Part shown: in pieces, positions 44,355 to 52,867 of the stretch
Position numbering within the stretch: position 1 is the stretch's first letter
Layout of the letters: the number at the start of each line of letters is the position of its first letter
DNA from: Planctomycetota bacterium
GTDB taxonomy: Bacteria > Planctomycetota > UBA8742 > UBA2392
DNA length: 64,000 bases
Assembly: GCA_019636215.1 (NCBI GenBank)
Contig: JAHBXZ010000003.1
Location: forward strand, 1 to 64,000
Direction of reading: 5' to 3'
Notes under the pieces: model-generated
Told to the model about the DNA's origin: nothing
What the model saw: only the letters and a program-made list of their open reading frames with translations
Databases searched by the model: none
Position numbers and translations under genes: made by a program

Positions 44355-45301
44355 CCGTCACTTTCGCCGACATCCATGCCGCCGCGGGCCGCCTTGAGGG
44401 AGTTGCCAACCGCACGCCGGTGTTCACTTCGCGCACGGCTGACGACCTGTGCGGCGCAACGCTGTTCTTCAAGGCCGAGAACTTTCAGCGCGTGGGCGCG
44501 TTCAAGTTCCGAGGTGCTTACAACGCGCTGTCGCAGCTTGACGCCGCCCAGGCCCGCAAGGGCGTGCTGACATGGTCCAGCGGAAACCATGCCCAGGCGA
44601 TTGCGCTGGCAGGCAGGCTGTTGGGAATCCCGCGCACGATTGTGATGCCCCAGGACGCACCGGCCGTGAAGCTGGCCGCCACCAAGGCCTACGGCGCCGA
44701 GGTCATCACCTACGACAAGCACACAACCACGCGCGAGGCGCTGGGCGAACAGATCGCCCGCGAACGCGGCCTTGCAATCATTCCGCCCTACGACCACCCG
44801 CACATCGTGGCCGGGCAGGGCACGGCGGCACTGGAACTGATTGAGGAATCCCCGGCGCTGGACGCCGTGATCGCACCCTGCGGCGGCGGCGGGCTGCTTT
44901 CGGGCACGGCCGTGGCAACCCGCCATCTGCTGCCCGAGGCCAAGGTCTACGGTGCCGAGCCCGCGCTGGCCGACGACGCCTGCCGCAGTTTTCGCAGCGG
45001 CAAGATTGAGACCGTGAGCAACCCCAACACCATCGCCGATGGCGCGCGCACGCCCAGCCTGGGCAAGCTCACGTTTGCCCTGATCCGCCAGCACGTGACC
45101 GACATCGTGCCGATCAAAGAAGAGAGCATCATCAAGGCCATGCTTTTCCTGTGGGAACGCATGAAGCTTGTCGTGGAGCCCACGGGCGCGCTGGGCCTGG
45201 CGGCGCTGATGGATGGTACGCTGAAACTTCCCGGCCAGCGCGTGGGCGTGATTCTCAGCGGCGGCAACGTGGATTTCGCGGCGGTGAAGCCCTACCTTTA
45301 G
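44351..45301 (+). CDS. PLP-dependent threonine ammonia-lyase/serine racemase-like enzyme
   Basis: 316 residues, fold type II PLP enzyme. The Schiff-base lysine is in FKFRGAYNAL, the PLP phosphate loop is GGGGLLSG, and SSGNHAQA is the substrate-binding loop. It lacks the C-terminal ACT-like regulatory domain of IlvA, so it resembles the catabolic threonine dehydratase or serine racemase. The likely reaction is threonine to 2-oxobutyrate and ammonia, or serine racemisation. Its stop codon overlaps that of the convergent kinase gene by four bases. Confidence 0.87.
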   Translation: MTVTFADIHAAAGRLEGVANRTPVFTSRTADDLCGATLFFKAENFQRVGAFKFRGAYNALSQLDAAQARKGVLTWSSGNHAQAIALAGRLLGIPRTIVMPQDAPAVKLAATKAYGAEVITYDKHTTTREALGEQIARERGLAIIPPYDHPHIVAGQGTAALELIEESPALDAVIAPCGGGGLLSGTAVATRHLLPEAKVYGAEPALADDACRSFRSGKIETVSNPNTIADGARTPSLGKLTFALIRQHVTDIVPIKEESIIKAMLFLWERMKLVVEPTGALGLAALMDGTLKLPGQRVGVILSGGNVDFAAVKPYL

Positions 45302-47769
45302 CCCGGGCGGCGGCGCTGCAGGTCGAACTTCAGTTTCTCTAGTTTGTCGGCCTGCAGTTTCGTGGATTCAACCACCTTGATCATCAGTTCGCAGACATCC
45401 CACTGCCGGGCTTCCAGCGCCCTGACGGCATAGTCGTACGCTGCGGCGGCCTTTGTCTCCAGCGCCCTCTCATTGGCCGCATCTTCGGCCAGCACAGCAT
45501 CCGCCCGTGCGATAGCCTGCAGCAGACTTTCCTGGGCGATGGACAGGTACTTCTGCTCCAAGCCTGCTTTAAGTGAATTCGCGGCCTGGTCGTTCAGACG
45601 TTGCAGCTTCTCGCGCGTCACGCGGACTTCGTCGGCGGCAAGGCGCATGTTGCGCACTTCGGCCTGCGCTGACTTGATGCGTTCCAGGCCTTCGCGGGCG
45701 GTCGGGTCGTCCGGGCTGACGGAAAGCACCAACTGGAACTTCTCGCGGGCTTGATCCAGCCCTTCTTCGGCCCCCTTGAAGTCTTCCTTCTCTGCCATGG
45801 CCTTCCAGGTGCCCAGCAACGCGGCGGCTTCGTCGTTGGCACCCAGAACCTTCTGACGATCCAGCTCTGCCAGATAAAACAATGTGCCCGCGATGCCACC
45901 GGCAAGCACCAGGATCATCATGCAGACGACAAGCACTTCCTTGCGATGGCGGCCTACCCACTTGGCGGCCAGGCGGAACGCCGAGTACTCCACGGCCCCC
46001 AGTGCGCGACCCTCAATGAAGTTGCGGACGTTGTCGGCCAGTTCCTTGACTGTTCCAACGCGATCCTCCGGCGCCTTTTCCAGGCACTTCATGCAAAGGC
46101 GTTCAAGCTCGGCAGGGACTTCGGCCTCTGGGTTGCGCAGCGAAGGCTTCTGCGGCATCAGGTCGCGCACCTGGTCAAGCACTTCGTCGCTGGTCTTTCC
46201 GGTCCAGGGCGACCGCAGGGCGAGCATTTCATACAGGATGATGCCCAGGCTGAAGATATCCGTGGGCGGGCCCATCTTCTCAATTTCGCCGCGGGCCTGC
46301 TCCGGTGACATGTAGCTTGGGGTGCCGATCACCGCGCCGATCATGGTGTGGGCTGACCCGCCCTCCAGGCGGTCGGTCAGTACAACTTTGTCCGTGGCGC
46401 GCTTGACCTCTTTGCCCACGATCTTTGCAACGCCCCAGTCCATGACCTGCACTTCGCCGAACTTGCCCACCATGATGTTGGCAGGCTTCAAGTCGCGGTG
46501 GATCACGCCGCGGTTGTGGGCAAAGGCCATGCCTTCACAGATCTTGATGAACGTGTCGAGCAGCTTGAGCACCGGGTAGTCGCGCCTGACGTCGCGATTG
46601 CCCTCGCGCAGCTTCAGAAGCACTTCGGACAGCGACTGGCCTTCGACGTACTTCATGGTGAAGTACAGGTTGCCGGCGCCGTCCACGCCCATTTCGTGCA
46701 CAGGCACGATGTTGGGGTGTTCCAACTGGCCGGTAATCTGTGCTTCTTCCAAGAAGCGCTCGACCACGTCGCGGCGCCCGATCAGTTCTTTGCGCAGCAC
46801 CTTCAGTGCGACACTGCGACGCAGCTCGGTGTCTTCTACCTCCAGCACCTTTCCCATGCCGCCACGCGCGATCTCACGGATCACCACATAGCGCTTGCGC
46901 TCGGCAGTGCCATCGGCCTGCAGGTGCGCAAGGGTGGACTGCATCTTGTCACTGACCAGCTTGACGCCATCGTCGATGCCCATCTGGTGGCGCATCTGGG
47001 CAATCGTCATCTCGCTGGCCTGGATGATGGTGCCTGCGGCCACAATCTTTTCGGCATCCGCCAGCTCATCGTCCGCGTATGACCACCGGCCAGTCCCCTT
47101 GGAACCTTTGCCGCCGGGCGCCGTCGACTGGTTGGTGGTGGTGCGGCCTGCGCCGCTGCCGGTTCGGCTGTCGTCAACACTGCTGGTCTTGCGCCCAGTG
47201 TTGCCGGTGGTACGGCGGGGGTCCTGCTTGTCTGTGGGCTTCTGGTCGGCCGGCACCGGCCCGGTCGGCCTGCGGCTGGTTGTCGGGATGCCCTGGCTCT
47301 GGCGTGCGGTGTGGGTGACCTCTTCTTCTTCGTCAATGTCCTCGGCCGCCACAGCCTCCAGGCCGTCGTCGGCATCACCGGAATCCGGAATCAACGTGGC
47401 GTCCATCGCCTGCAGAGGCGGCGCGTCAGCGCGACCCAGCGACTGCGGGAACACGGCCGGCGGCGCCGGCTTTGGGGCCGGCGGCTGGTCATTGCGGGGC
47501 ATCGACCGCGTGTTGGGCGCCGGTCGAGCCGGTGATGCAAAGGGTGCAGGCGCCGCACCCGAAAGCATGCGCTTCATCAGCAGATCGCCCTGTTCGCGGG
47601 TGACAACACCCTTGAATACAAACAGGCCCTGCATGGTCATGTCCTTCTGCTGCGAACGCCGGCGCAGAAGCTCGGAACGCATCGACTCCGCCTCGAGAGC
47701 CGTAACTATCTGGCTGTCGAGGGCGAAATTGAGAAATGCTTCGTCAAGTTCTGCTTGCGATTGCGACAT
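45298..47769 (-). CDS. Membrane Ser/Thr protein kinase with DWG motif
   Basis: 823 residues. The N-terminal 200 residues are Pro/Gly/Asp/Thr-rich linker with an unknown first 60. The kinase domain has GGMGKVLEV (about 302), VALKVL, HRDLKPANIM (about 423) and VMDWGVAK (about 445), so DFG is replaced by DWG, which is common in PVC kinases. A membrane segment (LVVCMMILVLAGGIAGTLFY, near 613) follows. The C-terminal region outside is helical coiled coil. It lies just downstream of the trypsin/PDZ gene on the same strand. The start at 47769 (MSQSQAELDE) is preceded by a GG-rich stretch. Confidence 0.9.
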   Translation of the reverse strand: MSQSQAELDEAFLNFALDSQIVTALEAESMRSELLRRRSQQKDMTMQGLFVFKGVVTREQGDLLMKRMLSGAAPAPFASPARPAPNTRSMPRNDQPPAPKPAPPAVFPQSLGRADAPPLQAMDATLIPDSGDADDGLEAVAAEDIDEEEEVTHTARQSQGIPTTSRRPTGPVPADQKPTDKQDPRRTTGNTGRKTSSVDDSRTGSGAGRTTTNQSTAPGGKGSKGTGRWSYADDELADAEKIVAAGTIIQASEMTIAQMRHQMGIDDGVKLVSDKMQSTLAHLQADGTAERKRYVVIREIARGGMGKVLEVEDTELRRSVALKVLRKELIGRRDVVERFLEEAQITGQLEHPNIVPVHEMGVDGAGNLYFTMKYVEGQSLSEVLLKLREGNRDVRRDYPVLKLLDTFIKICEGMAFAHNRGVIHRDLKPANIMVGKFGEVQVMDWGVAKIVGKEVKRATDKVVLTDRLEGGSAHTMIGAVIGTPSYMSPEQARGEIEKMGPPTDIFSLGIILYEMLALRSPWTGKTSDEVLDQVRDLMPQKPSLRNPEAEVPAELERLCMKCLEKAPEDRVGTVKELADNVRNFIEGRALGAVEYSAFRLAAKWVGRHRKEVLVVCMMILVLAGGIAGTLFYLAELDRQKVLGANDEAAALLGTWKAMAEKEDFKGAEEGLDQAREKFQLVLSVSPDDPTAREGLERIKSAQAEVRNMRLAADEVRVTREKLQRLNDQAANSLKAGLEQKYLSIAQESLLQAIARADAVLAEDAANERALETKAAAAYDYAVRALEARQWDVCELMIKVVESTKLQADKLEKLKFDLQRRRPG

Positions 47770-47892
47770 GCCCCAGCCACCCAAGGCGATTTGTGCTGCA
47801 CCCGTACAATGGCCCCAACTGGTCCGCCCATGATACACCGGCGCGGCACCGTTTGAACCGCAAACATAGCCGAATACGCCGTTTACGAAAGC

Positions 47893-50754
47893 CTACTGCA
47901 ACTGTTTCAACAGTTCTTCCAGAACGTTGCTGACACGCTGGGCGCTCAGTGCAAACGTCCGGGTGCGGTCGGCACGCGCTATGTTCAGCCCCACCACATT
48001 GCCCTCAAGGTCATACACCGGGCTGCCCTGCTGACTGGGCAGAACCACACCGTCGTGCTGGATGACGCGACCCAGGTGAGTGTAACGATCGTTGATCGGG
48101 CCCTTCACGTTGGGACGGCCACCGCCCGGGGGCGGGGGCGGGGCGTCTTGCTCTGCCAGCTCAACCTCTACTTGTTGTTCCTTGCCGTCGCGCCGCAGGG
48201 TTAGAGTCACTTTGTCGCCAACCTTTCGCGCGCTGATCGTCGTGTCAATCGATCGCTGATCCGTGACAACCGTATCATCAATCTTCAGCAGAATTTCACC
48301 CGAGACAATGCCCGCGAGCTCTGCGGGCGAACCCGGCCGGACGGAACCAATCTGCGCCCCACCGTCTTTGCTCTTGGCGCCGCCGATGCCCAGTTCAGGC
48401 TTGCCGGTGCCTTTGCTTGGCGCGGCCTGCCCCAACGCCTGGGCACGGGGCACCAGGGTGATCTTCAACTCGACAGACTTGCCGTCACGAATCACGTTCA
48501 GGGTGATCGTTTCGTCGGCCCGGCGGCCCTGCACGATGCCAAGCATGCTGGCCCAATCTTCAACAACTTGCCCGTTGATGTTCTTGACCACGTCACCCAC
48601 CTTCAGGCCGCCCCTGTCCGCTGGCTGGCCGGGGGTCACGCTGGTGACTTCCGCGCCGCCGCCGACTGCATCCTTGGCACCCAGGCCCATGAAGGGGCCA
48701 TTGGGGTCAGGTTCGCCAACGATTTTGTCGGTGTTGTACTCGGGCAGCGCGACAAACCCGTGCGCAATGGACTTGCCCTTGGCGTCCACCGTGGCCAACA
48801 GAGTGCCGATCGGCGGCACCTCCTGCGGCCTGGCCTTGAAGTCGACCTCACGCGCAAACTGTTTGTTGACCTTGATCAGCGCCAGGTCGTACCGGTCATG
48901 GCGGGCCACCACTGTCACTTCGATGCCGGTCGCTCCATCCACAAGCTCGCACTTCTCGGCGGGGTCTATCTGGCTGGCCTTGGTAATCAGCAGGCCCGAC
49001 TTGCGCACCACGGTGGCAAAGGCGATCTGCTTGCCTTTCTGGCGCAGCGGAAACACGGTGCCAGCGGACTTTTCGGCGACCAGCTTTTCCCAAATCGACA
49101 TCAGCTTGTCGCCCTGCTTCCATTCGTCGCGGGCAAGTGTGCCCTTGCCGTCTCCGCCAACGTCACCCGTGGAGTAACTGAACTTGATCAGTTCGCGCGA
49201 AAACTTGCGCTTGACCTCCAGCATGATGTCCTGGTTGCCGCTGGCCATGGTCAGCGCGTTGGCAAAATCCAGTGTGCCTTCGATCTTGGTGTCGCCCACT
49301 TTCACTACGACATCGTTGGGCTTCAGGCCGGCATTGAACGCCAGGCCGCCCTCCTGAAGCTCAATAATGCGCGCGCCACCCTGCCCGAACACCCGGGCCC
49401 CGAACGCCGGCATGGACATCTTGGCGTCAACGCGCTTGCCTGCACGCTTGAGCCTCAGCCCGTCTTCTTCGCGGATGCCCTTCTCGACGGCCCACTCAAC
49501 CCAATCAGCCGCAGTCTCGATCTTGGCAGCGCCCACACGCTCGACTATGTCGCCGGGCGCGATGCCGGCCTTCTCTGCGGGTGTACCCGCTACGACTTCA
49601 TCCACACGCAGACCTGCCGCAAACCGAACCGTCATGCCCAGCACAGGGCGCTGGCTGAGTTTCTTGCCGGCGTCCATCCACTCCTTGAAGTCCTTGCGGC
49701 CTCGCAGCGGGTCAAGGTCCGAGTCCTCTCCGGCATGGGCCATGTCGGTCCAGCCTGCCTCTGTGGCACGTTTGAGCGCACTCATGGCCTTTTGCACGGC
49801 ATCGTCTGCTTCTTTGCCCTTGAGGGTGGCCGAGTACAGCGAGTACGCGCAGCCGGCGTTGTAAAGCACGTCGGGCGTTCGTTTGGGTGCCTTGAGCAGT
49901 TCGTCGAACAGCTCGCAGGATCGCTTGAGGTTCTTGTCCTGCAGGGCTTTGACGGCCTCGTCGTAGCGGCGGCGCTCGTCGCCTTGCAAGGCACCCTCCG
50001 GTTCTTTGGCCGTGCCTCGGCCCCACTGCGGGCTGTTGGCGTTGCCGAAGCCCTTCTTGTCCTTGAAATCCTTCAGCATGTCCCGGTACGGGACGCTGGG
50101 CGTCACATTGTTGATCGTGACGTTGTTGGTCTGGATCGACTGGTTTATCGCAACGATCTCGCCGGCCAGGTTGAACACCGGCCCGCCCGAATCACCCGAG
50201 ATAACGGGTGCATCCATCACGATCATGCCGCGGCCGTTGTCGGGTACCAGGCAACGCCCCGCGCGCACCACGGCGTCGCGCCCGGCCTCGGGCCCCAGGG
50301 GGTGTCCCATGGCGATCAGCCATTCGCCGCTGGTAACTTTGGTGGAATCTCCTAACGGGCAGAAGGGCACCTTGCGACCTTTGGTGTCAGCCTTGATCAG
50401 GCCGTAATCCAGCGCCTCATGCCAGCCGTAGACCTCGGCGTCCAGCATTTCGCCGCCGTGCAGTACAACCCGGCATTTGGTGCCAACGCGCGTGCCGGAA
50501 ACGTGTCCGGCCGTGCTCACCCAGCCGTCCTCACTGATGAAACACCCCGAGCCCGAACTGCCGCTCATGCGGATGCCGACCACGGCCGGGCGTACGCGCT
50601 CTGCGGTCTGCTGCACGCGCTTTTGCAGCGCGATCAGGTCCGACATGGCCTTCGTCGGCTGGCCTGGTGCCGACTGGGCATCGGGCGTACGGGCAAGCAG
50701 GGCCAGCAGCAGCAAGGGTGCGCAAAGACGTACCAGCGCAAAGGTCCGCTTCAT
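47893..50754 (-). CDS. Exported trypsin-like protease with four PDZ-like domains and a degenerate second protease part
   Basis: 953 residues with a signal peptide (cleavage about residue 26). The first trypsin-like domain is complete: His84 in TAGHV, Asp116 in EALDYGLI, Ser189 in SGDSGGPVF. A helical part with TPR-like flavour follows. Two PDZ-like domains come next (around AGTPAEKAGIAPGD and EGGLAFNAGLKPND). A second trypsin-like half has Asp in RYDLALIKV but no His. Two further PDZ-like domains follow. The C-terminal half-domain has SQQGSPVYD, where Gln replaces the catalytic Ser. The second protease unit therefore looks inactive. Confidence 0.82.
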   Translation of the reverse strand: MKRTFALVRLCAPLLLLALLARTPDAQSAPGQPTKAMSDLIALQKRVQQTAERVRPAVVGIRMSGSSGSGCFISEDGWVSTAGHVSGTRVGTKCRVVLHGGEMLDAEVYGWHEALDYGLIKADTKGRKVPFCPLGDSTKVTSGEWLIAMGHPLGPEAGRDAVVRAGRCLVPDNGRGMIVMDAPVISGDSGGPVFNLAGEIVAINQSIQTNNVTINNVTPSVPYRDMLKDFKDKKGFGNANSPQWGRGTAKEPEGALQGDERRRYDEAVKALQDKNLKRSCELFDELLKAPKRTPDVLYNAGCAYSLYSATLKGKEADDAVQKAMSALKRATEAGWTDMAHAGEDSDLDPLRGRKDFKEWMDAGKKLSQRPVLGMTVRFAAGLRVDEVVAGTPAEKAGIAPGDIVERVGAAKIETAADWVEWAVEKGIREEDGLRLKRAGKRVDAKMSMPAFGARVFGQGGARIIELQEGGLAFNAGLKPNDVVVKVGDTKIEGTLDFANALTMASGNQDIMLEVKRKFSRELIKFSYSTGDVGGDGKGTLARDEWKQGDKLMSIWEKLVAEKSAGTVFPLRQKGKQIAFATVVRKSGLLITKASQIDPAEKCELVDGATGIEVTVVARHDRYDLALIKVNKQFAREVDFKARPQEVPPIGTLLATVDAKGKSIAHGFVALPEYNTDKIVGEPDPNGPFMGLGAKDAVGGGAEVTSVTPGQPADRGGLKVGDVVKNINGQVVEDWASMLGIVQGRRADETITLNVIRDGKSVELKITLVPRAQALGQAAPSKGTGKPELGIGGAKSKDGGAQIGSVRPGSPAELAGIVSGEILLKIDDTVVTDQRSIDTTISARKVGDKVTLTLRRDGKEQQVEVELAEQDAPPPPPGGGRPNVKGPINDRYTHLGRVIQHDGVVLPSQQGSPVYDLEGNVVGLNIARADRTRTFALSAQRVSNVLEELLKQLQ

Positions 50755-50831
50755 GGTTGATCCTGGGTAAGGTGCCCCGACAATCTACAGTATGTCGGCC
50801 CACGGGCCAGCTTTCTTACGGGTGACAACAG

Positions 50832-50857
50832 GTTGACGGTCCACAGTTCACAGTCAA
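50832..50857. repeat. 26 bp inverted repeat, left copy (GTTGACGGT...CAGTCAA)
   Basis: This stretch matches the reverse complement of 51931-51956 at about 22 of 26 positions. The pair encloses the SixA-like and anchored-protein genes. The GTCGAC/GTTAAC-type motifs resemble repeats seen between genes in related genomes. Confidence 0.6.
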
Positions 50858-50912
50858 AAGTAAGGGCCCGGCAGGACCAGGCCATGAACCGTCAGCCGAA
50901 GACCGCACGCCC

Positions 50913-51344
50913 ATGCCCACCGTCTATCTGATCCGCCACGCCGAACCTGTTTCGCCCGCCACGTTCGATGGCGGCGACATGGATCGACCATTGAGTGACC
51001 GCGGGCGCAAACAGGCCCAATGGATGGCCAAGCACCTGAATGCCAGCGGGGCAAGAGAAGTGCGCACTTCCCCCTACGCCCGCTGCCGCGAAACCGCCGA
51101 GATCATCGCCCAACCCATGGGCCTGAAGGCCGAAACCGATGACCAGTTGCACATCGCGGCCGTGTTCATGCCCGAAGCCGGCCACGGCCCCAGAATCTAT
51201 GTGGCCCACAGCAACAACATCCCCGTTGCCCTGGCCGAGATCGGGGTTGAGTGCCACGCCTGCGCCCACGCCAGCTGCTGGAAGGTGGAACTGGACGCCA
51301 AGGGCAAGGTCTTGAGTGCGGAGTACATAAGGCCGGATGCATGA
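50913..51344 (+). CDS. SixA-like histidine phosphatase
   Basis: 143 residues of the histidine-phosphatase superfamily. The phosphoacceptor motif is RHAEP (His9), the helix is LSDRGRKQAQWMAKHL, TSPYARCRETAEII follows, and the second His is in VAHSNN (about 98). The short length and layout resemble SixA, which dephosphorylates phospho-histidine proteins in E. coli. It could act on a phosphorelay or on a small phosphorylated metabolite. Confidence 0.82.
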   Translation: MPTVYLIRHAEPVSPATFDGGDMDRPLSDRGRKQAQWMAKHLNASGAREVRTSPYARCRETAEIIAQPMGLKAETDDQLHIAAVFMPEAGHGPRIYVAHSNNIPVALAEIGVECHACAHASCWKVELDAKGKVLSAEYIRPDA

Positions 51345-51361
51345 AGGCATCCCGGCAGCAA

Positions 51362-51420
51362 AGAGCGCGAAGCGTAAGCCAGCGACGCGGAACCGCACCG
51401 CGCGCTCGCGCTTGCGGCTG
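51362..51420. repeat. GCGCGAAGCGTAAGCC-type dispersed palindromic repeat
   Basis: The short gap between the convergent SixA-like and anchored-protein genes contains GCGCGAAGCGTAAGCC, then an imperfect complement in GCGCTCGCGCTTGCGGCT. Phrases such as AAGCGTAAGCGA are, as I recall, frequent between genes in planctomycetes. It may act as a bidirectional terminator. Confidence 0.45.
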
Positions 51421-51424
51421 ATGT

Positions 51425-51856
51425 CTACCGGAACCGGCCCACGGCGTACAGGCCGGCCTGTTGCGCCTCGATGCTGGCGGTGACATCCGGGTGGCGGGGC
51501 TTCTTGCCCTCCAGCTTGATCCACTTGCCATCAACCAATTGCGCCAACTGCAGGTCGTTGCGGCCCTTTCCTTCAAAGAAGTTCAGGGTGAAGGGCTCGC
51601 TGAATGCGGCCTTGGGATCGATGGGTCGCACGTCATAGACCTGGATGCAATCAAAGCCGGGCGGAGCCCCGGCGGGCTGGCCAAGGACCTCTACAAACGA
51701 GATCTCGTCGGGGTGCAGTGACTCGTTGGGGCTGATCTGCATCGGTTTGGGGGCGGCGCCCGGCTTCTGCATCCACCAGGCCGCGAGCACCGCAACGGCA
51801 ATCACGGCCGCGAACACGGTAGATCGGCGGAACAGGGATGGGCGGGCTGGGTTCAT
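51425..51856 (-). CDS. Small anchored protein of unknown function
   Basis: 143 residues from ATG 51856 (MNPARPSLFRR). It has one membrane segment (about residues 14-30) and about 110 residues outside. Longer in-frame starts run into the inverted repeats and are unlikely. The exported part is beta-rich with a run IQVYDVRPIDPKAAFSEPF. I do not recognise it. It is convergent with the SixA-like gene and lies inside the 26 bp inverted-repeat pair. Confidence 0.55.
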   Translation of the reverse strand: MNPARPSLFRRSTVFAAVIAVAVLAAWWMQKPGAAPKPMQISPNESLHPDEISFVEVLGQPAGAPPGFDCIQVYDVRPIDPKAAFSEPFTLNFFEGKGRNDLQLAQLVDGKWIKLEGKKPRHPDVTASIEAQQAGLYAVGRFR

Positions 51857-51882
51857 GGGTGTTGTCCCGGCGTCGCGCATGC

Positions 51883-51959
51883 GGTCAACGGTCGACCGTT
51901 TACAGTTGACGGTTACCGCTGTGCAACGGCTTGACTGTCGACTGTGAACCGTCGACTGG
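51883..51959. repeat. Cluster of GTCGAC/GTTGAC inverted repeats, right copy
   Basis: Contains the second 26 bp copy (51931-51956, inverted relative to 50832-50857). A third degenerate copy, GTCGACCGTTTACAGTTGAC, starts at 51891. It lies just upstream of both the anchored-protein gene and the enoyl-CoA hydratase gene. Confidence 0.6.
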
Positions 51960-52001
51960 TGCAATACTCCTATTCCCGCTGCCCGTATGTATCCTGCCCC
52001 C

Positions 52002-52778
52002 ATGTCCACGCGCTTCACATTGCATGTTGCTGACCGCGTTGCGTCCATAAGCCTGGACGCTCCGCCGTTGAATGTGCTGACTGCGGCCCTTCAAACCGAA
52101 CTGGCCGCCACACTGAAACAACTGGCCGGGCGAAATGATGTCAACCTTCTGGTGATCGAAAGCGCCCTGCCCAGCGTGTTTTCCGCCGGGGCCGATGTGC
52201 GCGAACACGTGGGCCGCGATGCCGTGGCAACCATGCTGCGCGCTGCCCACGGCCTGATTGCCCAATTGCTGCTCTTTCCGGTACCCACCATGTGCGCCGT
52301 GCGCGGCAACTGTCTGGGCGGAGCCTTTGAGATCATGCTGGCCTGCGACCAATGGCTGGTGGCCGAGGGCGCGGGTCTGGGCCTGCCGGAAATCACCCTG
52401 GGTTGCTACCCACCTGCGGCGCTGGTGCTGGCGCCGCAGAAACTGCCTGCCCCACTGGCCGCCGAGATGATCCAGACCGGGCGCGTCCTTCCCGCGGCCG
52501 AGTTCTGCCTCCGGTCAGGCTGCGCCTTGGTTGCCGCCGCCGACTTCGACACCGCGATTGCCGCCGCTCGCGCCCGCCATGCCGACCTGCCGCGTGGGGT
52601 GCTGGTTGAGACCACGCGCCTGCTGCGGGCCGGGGCAGCCGAGAGGTTTACCGCCGCAGTGGGCAGCATTGAGGCCGCTTACCTGCAACGGTTGCTGACG
52701 CTGGCCGACGCAACTTCAGGCCCGGCCGCATTTTTGGCGAAATCCCGCCCGGTCTGGAACCACCAATCCGTAGTGTGA
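52002..52778 (+). CDS. Enoyl-CoA hydratase/isomerase family protein
   Basis: 258 residues of the crotonase fold. The oxyanion-hole motifs are FSAGADVREH and AVRGNCLGGAFEIMLACD. GLPEITLGCYPPAA is the typical follow-up block. The catalytic Glu at the usual second position is not obvious in the residues after PEITLG. Some features resemble cyclohexadienoyl-CoA hydratases, but substrate assignment is not possible. It stands alone, with no other beta-oxidation gene nearby. Confidence 0.82.
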   Translation: MSTRFTLHVADRVASISLDAPPLNVLTAALQTELAATLKQLAGRNDVNLLVIESALPSVFSAGADVREHVGRDAVATMLRAAHGLIAQLLLFPVPTMCAVRGNCLGGAFEIMLACDQWLVAEGAGLGLPEITLGCYPPAALVLAPQKLPAPLAAEMIQTGRVLPAAEFCLRSGCALVAAADFDTAIAAARARHADLPRGVLVETTRLLRAGAAERFTAAVGSIEAAYLQRLLTLADATSGPAAFLAKSRPVWNHQSVV

Positions 52779-52867
52779 GTGGCAACGGCTACGTGTTAGG
52801 CTGGCTGCCACAATTCTGGCGGTGACACAGCACCGCCGGCATTTCAGTATTCATGGGAGGAGGACCC

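Noticed and set aside
48568..50355. A 595-residue open frame on the plus strand
   Set aside because: It is the shadow of the trypsin/PDZ gene; the His/Leu-rich translation is typical of antisense GC-rich DNA.
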